Shown here piece by piece: positions 1-5,502 of a stretch of 6,553 nt of DNA. Where the stretch lies: NCBI GenBank assembly GCA_004356305.1, contig SMXJ01000124.1, forward strand, positions 1 through 6,553, written 5' to 3'. Position numbers and translations under genes: made by a program. Numbering within the stretch: position 1 is the stretch's first letter; each line of letters opens with the position of its first letter. Source of the stretch: Bacteroidota bacterium. Its GTDB lineage: Bacteria > Bacteroidota > Bacteroidia > Flavobacteriales > Flavobacteriaceae. Under the pieces are notes generated by a model. The model ran no database searches, had not been told where the DNA came from, and worked only from the letters and a program-made list of their open reading frames with translations.

Positions 1-86
1 CCATGGAATTCAATACAGCCGGAATGTACAGGGCTCACATGAATGCCGAGGGTGAGCTTGTCGTTGAAATATATAAAAATGAGTAG
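1..86 (+). CDS. C-terminal end of an unidentified gene (5' end outside window)
   Basis: The frame that starts at base 3 is open from the left edge and closes with TAG at 84-86. It reads ...EFNTAGMYRAHMNAEGELVV... and ends EIYKNE. This is a normal-looking mixed-composition protein tail, while the other two plus frames meet stops early. The ATG at 3 is more likely an internal methionine than a start, because a 27-residue protein would be unusual and the frame is still open at the window edge. I do not recognise the family from so short a tail. No clear terminator hairpin follows. Confidence 0.5.
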   Translation, partial: MEFNTAGMYRAHMNAEGELVVEIYKNE

Positions 87-143
87 CTAAATGAAGACGT
101 AACTTTCAATTTCACCTAGTTCATTTATAATCCCATCACCTTT

Positions 144-445
144 ATGAAACCACCCTACTTTGCAGTCATCTTCACTAGCCTTCAAACGAATGATACTGAA
201 GGATATTCCAAAATGGCTGAAACCATGGAGAAACTTGCCGGACAGCAGCCGGGTTTTTTGATTTCGAACAAGCGAAAGAAGACATAGATATTAGCATTAG
301 TTATTGGGAAAGTCTAGACGCCATCACCTGCTGGAAAGCAAACCTCGATCATTTAGAAGCCCAAAAAATAGAAAAGGAACGATGGTATGAGAGGTATAAG
401 ATCAGAATTTGTAAAATAGAGCGGGAGTATAGTTTCCAAAGGTAG
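144..445 (+). pseudogene. Antibiotic biosynthesis monooxygenase (ABM)-like protein, frameshifted
   Basis: Two overlapping frames together encode one protein of about 100 residues. The first begins at ATG 144 (MKPPYFAVIFTSLQTNDTEG, then EGYSKMAETMEKLAGQQPGF). It would end at a TAG at 285-287 after a nonsense tail ISNKRKKT. The second frame takes over at about 260 (DFEQAKEDIDISISYWESLD) and runs to TAG 443-445 through WYERYKIRICKIEREYSF. Joined, they give the small ferredoxin-like dimeric alpha/beta-barrel protein of the ABM family: an N-terminal beta strand, a helix with MAETMEKLA, a GF turn, the SxSYWESLDAI strand and a C-terminal WYxxYKIRI strand. Members of about 95-100 residues are common in Flavobacteriia, usually without a proven substrate. 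The break lies at TTTTTT (254-259), where one base appears to be missing. It could be a true mutation or a base-calling error. Without correction, the product would be 47 residues and lack the second half of the fold. Confidence 0.75.
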
Positions 446-631
446 CCGGCCACAAAATCATACAAAATTCTACTTTATCAATTAATTTTTGGACTCGCTA
501 AGAAAAAAGTTCAAAGTTTTACAGGTTATGAGGTCGTTTAAGTGGCTTCACTTTATGACCCATACTTTATAGCTCTCGCACGATGAGTTAGACATATTCA
601 CTATTTTAGATGGTTCATTTACACCTGGCCC
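446..631. other. Intergenic region upstream of the hexosaminidase gene
   Basis: This 186-base gap lies between the broken ABM gene and the GH20 start. I see no open frame of meaningful length on either strand and no strong hairpin. No exact Bacteroidota promoter (TTG, 17-20 bases, TAnnTTTG) could be located. The hexosaminidase promoter presumably lies here, because its upstream neighbour is separate and broken. Confidence 0.4.
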
Positions 632-2944
632 ATGAAATTATTAGTGTTTTCTGTCTTTTGGTTTTTAATTTTCAATCTTTTTCTGTCTTGCGATCCGAGT
701 GTTGAGATTGATATCACAACGCTAACCATCATTCCAAAACCCACTCAGATAGATGTGAGGGAAGGAAGCTTCGCATTTAACAAAAACACTACCGTCTTTG
801 CTGAAGATGAATTCAAAATTGCCTCAGATTTTCTTCGGAATTTTCTACAGAAGGGAGCTGGATTGGGAATAGAAAAGTCGTGGAAGAACAAGGCTTCTAT
901 TATTTTTGAAAAGGACTCTTCTCAAGTGTCTGAAGGGTATTCGCTTGCTGTCTCAGAATATAATATTATCGTTAAAGCGGCTGATGCAAGTGGTGCTTTT
1001 TACGCGGTACAGACCCTACGGCAATTGTTACCTGTAGATTTAGAGCGAATTAATTCAACTCCTTATCGGGAAATAATAATTCCGCAAGTGCTAATAACCG
1101 ATGCCCCCAAATTCAAATACCGTGGGATGCATCTGGATGTAGGGCGGCATTTTTTCGACAAAGAATTTATTAAGGAATACATCGCGAATCTGTCGATGCT
1201 AAAGATGAATTACTTTCACTGGCACCTCACCGAAGACCAGGGCTGGCGTATTGAGATCAAACAATATCCGAAACTCACTTCTCATGCTGCCTATCGCGAA
1301 GAGACGCTTATTGGACACTATAACGACCTGCCGCAACGGTTTGATGGCCAGCGTTATGGCGGATATTACACCCAGGAAGACATAAAGGAAATTGTGGCTT
1401 TTGCAGTCGAACATAACGTGACCATTATCCCGGAAATTGAAATGCCCGGTCATGCACAAGCCGCCATTAGCGCTTATCCCGAATTGGGTTGCACAGGCGA
1501 AGAGGTTGCTGTGGCTACTAAATGGGGTATATTCGAGAACATCTATTGTCCAAATGAAGAAACTTTTACTTTTCTGAAAAATGTTTTGACCGAAGTGATG
1601 GAGCTCTTCCCGGGGAAATACATCCATATTGGTGGGGATGAAGCGCCTAAAAAACAATGGAAAACCTGTAGGCATTGCCAAAAGCTCATCAAGGATCTGG
1701 ACTTAAAAGACGAAGATGGTCTGCAGAGTTATTTTATCAAAAAGATGGAAAAATTCATCAATAGTAAAGGTAAAAAGATCATCGGTTGGGACGAGATCTT
1801 GGAGGGTGGACTTGCCCCGAATGCCACGGTCATGTCCTGGCGTGGTACACAGGGTGCCGTGGAGGCGGCCAAAGAAGGGCATGATGTTATTCTCACGCCG
1901 GGCTCTCATGCGTATTTCGATCATTACCAGGCTGACGTTAGTGACGAACCCCTGGCCATTGGTGGATTTTTACCCCTAAAGAAAGTGTATGGTTTTAATC
2001 CTGTCCCCGAAGAGTTGACCACTGAAGAAGCTATCTATGTCCTCGGTGCCCAAGGCAATGTTTGGACCGAATACATGACCACAACAGACCAGGTTGAATA
2101 CATGGTGTTTCCAAGAATGATAGCGATGAGCGAAGTGGTTTGGAGTGGTGCCTCCAACGATATGGAAACGGATTATCCCGAATTTCTTTCACGATTAGAA
2201 TCATTTATGAAACGCATGGATGCTCTATCTATTAATTATGCTAATCATTTGTACGATGTTTCAGGTTCGGTGATCAAGCACAACGACAGTGTTTTTTACG
2301 AATTAAAAACTCCCACAGAAGGAAAAGAGATTCGTTATTCAATAAACAAATCGGCAGAACAAAAATACAGCCAACCTATTCTTATTTCCGAAGACACCCA
2401 ACTCGATGCTCAGCTTTATGATGAAATGGAAAAAATAGGACGCCCCTATTCTGAAACCATCCGTTTTCATAAAGCCATTAACGGGAAAGTGACCTTGAAT
2501 GTAGCCCCTAACGAGGCTTATAATACCGGCGGAAAAGAGGCGTTGATCAACGGAATCTCCGGAAGCGATACCCGCTATGGTGATAAAGAATGGTTAGGTT
2601 TTTGGGGTGAAGATGTGGAGATCACTATTGATTTAGGAAAGCTGACTGAAATCACGAAAATTTCTATACGATTCTATAATGCTAATGAGCAATGGATTTA
2701 TGCGCCAGCACAAATTATAGTTGTTGTTCATTTGGAAGATGGTAGACTTCTACATACTTTGGCAGAAATCCATAAAAATAAGGACGGAACCAAAGAAGCA
2801 ATACTGTCTGTGTTCGGTAAGGACTCAACCGTAAAAGCCCAAATTATAGTCATTAAAATTCCAAACTACGGAACTATCCCTAACGGTTTCCAGGGTGCGG
2901 GAAACAAAGCCTGGACGTTTATTGACGAGATCATAATAGAGTAA
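632..2944 (+). CDS. Beta-N-acetylhexosaminidase, GH20, lipoprotein
   Basis: This enzyme removes non-reducing terminal beta-linked GlcNAc or GalNAc from chito-oligosaccharides and other glycans by substrate-assisted catalysis. The 770-residue protein starts with a lipoprotein signal (MKLL..., lipobox LFLSC with Cys20), so it should be membrane-anchored, in the periplasm or on the cell surface. Domains in order: GH20b-type N-terminal domain (about 34-155), GH20 TIM barrel (about 160-510), chitobiase-type C-terminal beta domain (about 535-612), and a discoidin (F5/8 type C)-like carbohydrate-binding domain (about 620-770). Family motifs are intact: Arg164 for the sugar, HWHLTEDQGWR (196-206), EIEMPGH (268-274), the catalytic pair Asp336-Glu337 in HIGGDEAP, and active-site tryptophans W386, W403, W478 and W504. 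The length is typical for multi-domain bacterial GH20. No SusC/SusD, transporter or other glycosidase gene is adjacent, so the substrate cannot be deduced from context. ATG 632 is the start that gives the full signal peptide. Confidence 0.97.
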   Translation: MKLLVFSVFWFLIFNLFLSCDPSVEIDITTLTIIPKPTQIDVREGSFAFNKNTTVFAEDEFKIASDFLRNFLQKGAGLGIEKSWKNKASIIFEKDSSQVSEGYSLAVSEYNIIVKAADASGAFYAVQTLRQLLPVDLERINSTPYREIIIPQVLITDAPKFKYRGMHLDVGRHFFDKEFIKEYIANLSMLKMNYFHWHLTEDQGWRIEIKQYPKLTSHAAYREETLIGHYNDLPQRFDGQRYGGYYTQEDIKEIVAFAVEHNVTIIPEIEMPGHAQAAISAYPELGCTGEEVAVATKWGIFENIYCPNEETFTFLKNVLTEVMELFPGKYIHIGGDEAPKKQWKTCRHCQKLIKDLDLKDEDGLQSYFIKKMEKFINSKGKKIIGWDEILEGGLAPNATVMSWRGTQGAVEAAKEGHDVILTPGSHAYFDHYQADVSDEPLAIGGFLPLKKVYGFNPVPEELTTEEAIYVLGAQGNVWTEYMTTTDQVEYMVFPRMIAMSEVVWSGASNDMETDYPEFLSRLESFMKRMDALSINYANHLYDVSGSVIKHNDSVFYELKTPTEGKEIRYSINKSAEQKYSQPILISEDTQLDAQLYDEMEKIGRPYSETIRFHKAINGKVTLNVAPNEAYNTGGKEALINGISGSDTRYGDKEWLGFWGEDVEITIDLGKLTEITKISIRFYNANEQWIYAPAQIIVVVHLEDGRLLHTLAEIHKNKDGTKEAILSVFGKDSTVKAQIIVIKIPNYGTIPNGFQGAGNKAWTFIDEIIIE

Positions 2945-3006
2945 CATCCCTGTACATCCTGACTGCGGCAGACAAATCATTGTGATAAATGCATTGTTAT
3001 TAAAAC

Positions 3007-3182
3007 TCAGCGAAGCGGATAATCCCTCACGCCATTACCATTGGGTCCGGATTGACCAGACTATCAACCATTCTTAGTGTCGGAACATTGTAAATCATAA
3101 TTCCCCGAATATCCTCTACATCTCCGGACGGACCGGAGATGTCCGCATAACCTTCTTCATACATAGCGTCCTGAATGTACTT
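3007..3182 (-). pseudogene. Remnant of a YciI-like (YCII-domain) protein gene
   Basis: On the minus strand, codons 3182 down to 3027 read KYIQDAMYEEGYADISGPSG, then DVEDIRGIMIYNVPTLRMVD and DSLVNPDPMVMA before TGA (3027-3029). The pattern G-x-A/D-x-x-GP-x-G, RGI-x-IYNV, then a helix and DPMV is that of the YciI fold, a small dimeric ferredoxin-like protein of mostly unknown role. The remnant is bounded upstream by a stop (3183-3185) with no start codon or N-terminal strand. After the TGA, a shifted frame gives VRDYPLR and then a stop (3007-3009), which resembles the usual C-terminal tail of such proteins. This suggests that the stretch between the core and the tail was deleted. I see no way to express a complete domain, so I call it a decayed fragment. 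The family call rests on motif recall only. Confidence 0.55.
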
Positions 3183-3185
3183 CTA

Positions 3186-3467
3186 TATTGTACAGTAATA
3201 TGGAGCGATATAAATGTAAAAAGGTTTGAGTGTTAAATGAGAATTTATATTATTATTTGTAAGCAAAAAAATATCTTTTGTCTAAAATTTTTTATCACAT
3301 TGCAGAACTGTCTCAACAGATTCTATGAATTTCTTGATGTATCAATTTGTATAATTTTAAGAGATATAAATATTGATCGGAGCTTGATTTAATACAAAAA
3401 CTGTCCTATAAATTGTGGGATAATCAGTAAAATAGTCATTAAATCATGTGATTAAAATTGTGAGGCG
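3186..3467. other. AT-rich stretch without recognisable genes
   Basis: About 280 bases of very AT-rich sequence follow the YciI remnant. Stops are frequent in all frames and no conserved protein pattern is visible on either strand. There are short A and T runs and weak inverted repeats only (for example ATATT/AATAT at 3185-3201), none followed by a T-run like a terminator. It may contain promoters for downstream genes, but no exact TAnnTTTG element with a properly spaced TTG was found. Confidence 0.4.
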
Positions 3468-3710
3468 ATGAAACATATTGATATTATTTTTATATTTGTC
3501 GGTCTTTTGTATTTCATCCGTAGTGAATGCCAAATTAAAAACAACTCAAGAAATAAAAGAACCATCATGTGAATGGAATTTAACTCCTGATATTTAGATG
3601 ATGGGAACGAGCGAAGATATAGTTGTGAAAGACCGAACGATTCCATTGGATATATTCTTTTTAGATATTCTGAAAAATTAAATATTATAATAATAACTAA
3701 ACCTATTTAA
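3468..3710 (+). pseudogene. Possible decayed or very small secreted-protein ORF
   Basis: ATG 3468 opens a 34-residue frame, MKHIDIIFIFVGLLYFIRSE and then CQIKNNSRNKRTIM, ending in TGA at 3570-3572. Its first 20 residues look like a signal peptide or membrane anchor followed by a Cys. The same frame continues past a second TGA (3588-3590) with a non-repetitive stretch (YLDDGNERRYSCERPNDSIG, then YILFRYSEKLNIIIITKPI). It closes with TAA at 3708-3710, directly touching the ATG of the next gene. Two readings are possible: a short secreted gene of about 80 codons inactivated by two nonsense mutations, or chance open sequence in AT-rich DNA. I do not recognise any family. A 27-residue ORF in another frame (3598-3681) overlaps the same stretch and is not favoured. 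Confidence 0.2.
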
Positions 3711-4298
3711 ATGAAAACACTTAAAATTTATTCTATCGTATTAATCGCATTTACTTTTGCAACCATTAACCTTTCAGCTCAGGAAACCCAAGAAAGACCC
3801 TCAAGAGAGAAGTGGAGTCTTGTTGCTATGGAAGGAACTGTTACTAAGATCGTGAAAGAAACCCGAGAAGTTACCTTAATGGGGCCACAGGGTGATCTTG
3901 TTACAATAACAGCCGGTGAAGCTGTAGAAAGGTTTGATGAAATAGCTGTTGATGATGTTATTGCATTTGAATATTGGACCTACATGAAAGCAGAATTCCG
4001 TGAGCCTACTGAAGAAGAATTAGCAGAACCTATAGTGGTTGTAGTCGATGCTGCCAAAGCTATTGAAGGAATGGATCCCGCCGCTGTAGTTGGGGCAATC
4101 GTAAAAGCAGTAGTTACTATTGAAGTGCTCAATCGCCCGTTTATGTTTGCAACAATTAAAGGCCCAAGAGGGAACTATATGACAATTCAAATGGAGGATG
4201 AAAAATTAATTACGGAGTTACATATTGGTCAGGTACTCATATTTACCTATGCTGAAGCCATAGTTGTATCGCTTAATAAAGTAAACACTGGTAAATAG
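3711..4298 (+). CDS. Secreted protein of unknown function with two similar beta-rich modules
   Basis: This 195-residue protein has a clear Sec signal peptide (MKTLK, hydrophobic core IVLIAFTFATI, cleavage near LSA-Q at 23/24), so it is periplasmic or exported. The mature part is acidic and appears duplicated. Module A (about 41-93) reads EGTVTKIVKETREVTLMGPQG and then a VTI strand, a helix-like linker and FDEIAVDDVIAFEY. Module B (about 134-188) reads VTIEVLNRPFMFATIKGPRG, then MTI and LHIGQVLIFTY. Both have strand, GPxG turn, xTI strand, then I-xVGD-like turn and a final strand. This resembles small OB-like or barrel proteins annotated as hypothetical in many Gram-negative bacteria. The joining segment (94-133) is rich in Glu, Val and Ala. 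No catalytic motif or metal site is evident. The start is the only ATG that gives the signal peptide. It converges with the minus-strand gene at 4333. Confidence 0.85.
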   Translation: MKTLKIYSIVLIAFTFATINLSAQETQERPSREKWSLVAMEGTVTKIVKETREVTLMGPQGDLVTITAGEAVERFDEIAVDDVIAFEYWTYMKAEFREPTEEELAEPIVVVVDAAKAIEGMDPAAVVGAIVKAVVTIEVLNRPFMFATIKGPRGNYMTIQMEDEKLITELHIGQVLIFTYAEAIVVSLNKVNTGK

Positions 4299-4332
4299 TT
4301 TATCAATAAATTTTAAAATAATGAAAATGAAA

Positions 4333-4608
4333 TTAATACTGACGAGGGCGAGAAACCAGTTGCGGTAAAGTTTCACTTATCCCTTTACTCAATTTTACAA
4401 GTAAAATCTCATAAGCGTTCTTTTTGAGTTCCATTAACTGTTGGGCAATTGTTCTTTTAGTCTCCTTGATTTCAGTATCCAAATGCAAGGCTTCGTGTAA
4501 ATCATCATCATTGTCGCTATAACGGTCCCGATAGCTATCGGGATCGTTTTTAAAACTAATAATCGTGACTATTAAAAGAAGTAATAACAAAATTCTTTTA
4601 ATTTTCAT
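4333..4608 (-). CDS. Small exported or membrane-anchored protein of unknown function
   Basis: The product is 91 residues. It has a basic start MKIKR and a hydrophobic segment (6-19, LLLLLLIVTIISF) that acts as signal peptide or N-terminal anchor; there is no lipobox Cys. A very acidic, polar stretch follows (20-36, DPDSYRDRYSDNDDD), then a charged helix (about 37-75, probably amphipathic or coiled coil) and a C-terminal LPQLVSRPRQY. The ATG overlaps the stop of the CYTH gene as ATGA, a typical sign of translational coupling, so it should be the last gene of a VOC-CYTH transcript. The acidic stretch is encoded by a long palindrome (4521-4548), so that part of the protein may be a recent insertion. 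I do not recognise the family. The hydrophobic start, the coupling and the helix-like composition support a real gene. Confidence 0.65.
   Translation of the reverse strand: MKIKRILLLLLLIVTIISFKNDPDSYRDRYSDNDDDLHEALHLDTEIKETKRTIAQQLMELKKNAYEILLVKLSKGISETLPQLVSRPRQY
4521..4548. repeat. 28-bp near-perfect palindrome within a coding region
   Basis: The core TCCCGATAGCTATCGGGA (4526-4543) is an 18-base perfect palindrome. It extends on both sides as AACGG...TCGTT to 28 bases with a single G/T mismatch pair (4525/4544), which in plus-strand RNA would be a G-U wobble. It encodes residues 21-29 (NDPDSYRDR) of the small exported protein. I recall CCCGATAGCTATCGGG-type palindromes as dispersed repeats in some Flavobacteriia genomes, but this cannot be verified here. 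No T-run follows the hairpin on either side, so it is not a standard terminator. Confidence 0.8.
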
Positions 4609-5078
4609 TCTTTCCAGTTTTTATAGGGTTGTTTGCTCAATAGTGAATTGTAATATTTTAAGTCTCCCGTTACTTCTTTACCCAACCAATTAGGTTTCGT
4701 GAACTGCTCCATCTCTGAATTCAGTTCTATTTCAGCTATGATCAATCCTTCATTATTTCCGAAGAACTCATCTATTTCGAAAATGTGATCTCCTGCTTTT
4801 ACTTCGTAGCGGATCTTTTCAATTGTTTCTTTCTCGCACAACTTTAAAAGGGCCTCAGCCTCAATAACAGGGATCTCTTTTTCCCATTCAAACCGGGTAG
4901 TTCCTTTCTCGTTCGATTTTCCTTTCACGGTTATAAACCCTTGCTCCTCTTTGATGCGTACACGCACAGTCCTCTGGGGATGGGTGTTGAGAAATCCCTG
5001 CACAATTCGGGTCACCGAAAGGGCATCCTCTTTGAACCTATCCGATATCACCAAAAATTTTCGTTCAATTTCGAGCAT
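4605..5078 (-). CDS. CYTH-domain protein (triphosphate tunnel metalloenzyme family)
   Basis: This is a 157-residue cytosolic protein starting at MLEIERKFLV. The family folds as an eight-strand tunnel that binds triphosphate compounds with Mg or Mn. Single-domain bacterial members characterised so far hydrolyse tripolyphosphate or nucleoside triphosphates; class IV adenylate cyclases share the fold. The signature ExExK is E3-I-E5-R-K7. Further tunnel residues are present: R39 and R41 (TVRVRIK), K52 (TVKG), E64/E66 (RFEWEKEI), K88/R90 (EKIRYEV), E101/D103/E104 (FEIDEFFG) and E116/E118 (IAEIELN). All the expected charged strands are intact, so an active enzyme is likely, but the exact substrate is not predictable. 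The start at 5078 is preferred over an upstream ATG at 5126, because the family begins at exEIERKFL and the longer version would overlap the VOC gene by 44 bases. The gap to the VOC stop is 4 bases. Confidence 0.93.
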   Translation of the reverse strand: MLEIERKFLVISDRFKEDALSVTRIVQGFLNTHPQRTVRVRIKEEQGFITVKGKSNEKGTTRFEWEKEIPVIEAEALLKLCEKETIEKIRYEVKAGDHIFEIDEFFGNNEGLIIAEIELNSEMEQFTKPNWLGKEVTGDLKYYNSLLSKQPYKNWKE

Positions 5079-5082
5079 GGGC

Positions 5083-5460
5083 CTACTGTATTCGCCAGGG
5101 TGGATTCTTACGGTTTTCCCCTGCATGATAAATGATAATTTGATTACCGTCCGGGTCCTTCAATCTCGCTTCTTTCCAGAGCCAGCTTTTATCTTCCGGC
5201 ATTCGGTCAATTTCTATATCTTTTTTCGTCAATTCTGAAACCGTTTCGGCCACATCCTTCACTTCAAAATAGATCAATACACCTTCCCCTTTCGGTACAT
5301 CTTCACTATGATGAATCGAAAAAGTAGCGTCACCAACAGTACATTCAAAACGGGCATAGCGATCGTGAGTATGAACGATCAATTCCAGGCCCAGTTTTTT
5401 ATAGAATTCTATCGCCTTCGGGACATCCTTCGAGGGAACTGTAATTTGGTTAAGATTCAT
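5083..5460 (-). CDS. VOC superfamily (glyoxalase/bleomycin-resistance fold) protein
   Basis: This 125-residue cytosolic protein is made of two beta-alpha-beta-beta-beta modules: residues 1-53 (MNLNQITVPSKDVPKAIEFY, KKLGLELIVH, RFEC, TFSIHHSED) and 60-112 (VLIYFEVKDV, TVSELTKKDI, WLWKEARLKDPDGNQIIIYH). The AIEFYKKLGLEL helix and the DPDGNQI turn are hallmarks of the superfamily. The conserved-looking tail ENRKNPPWRI is shared, to my recollection, with a common uncharacterised bacterial subgroup. Metal ligands of glyoxalase I are not obvious: the first position is Gln5 and the usual Glu after DPDGN is replaced by Ile. A specific lyase or dioxygenase activity is therefore not assigned. The start ATG gives the first strand directly. 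The gene is the probable first member of a three-gene minus-strand operon and is divergent from dinB. Confidence 0.92.
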   Translation of the reverse strand: MNLNQITVPSKDVPKAIEFYKKLGLELIVHTHDRYARFECTVGDATFSIHHSEDVPKGEGVLIYFEVKDVAETVSELTKKDIEIDRMPEDKSWLWKEARLKDPDGNQIIIYHAGENRKNPPWRIQ

Positions 5461-5502
5461 TTCAATCTATAAAGTCTCACTAAGATATTATAAATTTATG
5501 GG
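5461..5502. promoter_or_regulatory. Divergent intergenic region between the VOC operon and dinB
   Basis: Only 42 AT-rich bases separate the two divergent start codons, so any promoters must overlap here or lie within the neighbouring reading frames. I see no exact TAnnTTTG element and no recognisable LexA-type box. The location alone, between two head-to-head genes, suggests a shared control region. Confidence 0.35.

Noticed and set aside
1199..1681. 160-residue minus-strand open frame inside the hexosaminidase gene
   Set aside because: It is antisense to the conserved GH20 catalytic core and has no recognisable domain; it is a shadow of the real gene's codon pattern.
3122..3138. Inverted repeat CTCCGG-ACGGA-CCGGAG as a possible terminator
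   Set aside because: It has no following T-run and falls in the SGPSGD part of the YciI-like remnant, so it is explained by codons for that motif.
3491..3498. TATATTTG, an exact match to the Bacteroidota -7 element TAnnTTTG
   Set aside because: No TTG lies 17-20 bases upstream, and the site is inside the candidate small ORF, so it is probably a chance match in AT-rich DNA.
3452..3646. 64-residue minus-strand open frame in the AT-rich gap
   Set aside because: No conserved motif, hydrophobic residues arise from AT-rich codons, and it overlaps the plus-strand candidate at 3468; neither is strong and this one has no supporting context.
5079..5126. Upstream ATG extending the CYTH protein by 16 residues
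   Set aside because: The extension MQGKTVRIHPGEYSRP overlaps the VOC coding end and lies outside the CYTH domain, which begins at MLEIERK.
4941..5238. Two overlapping plus-strand frames opposite the CYTH and VOC genes
   Set aside because: They are antisense to two well-supported genes and show no protein family features.
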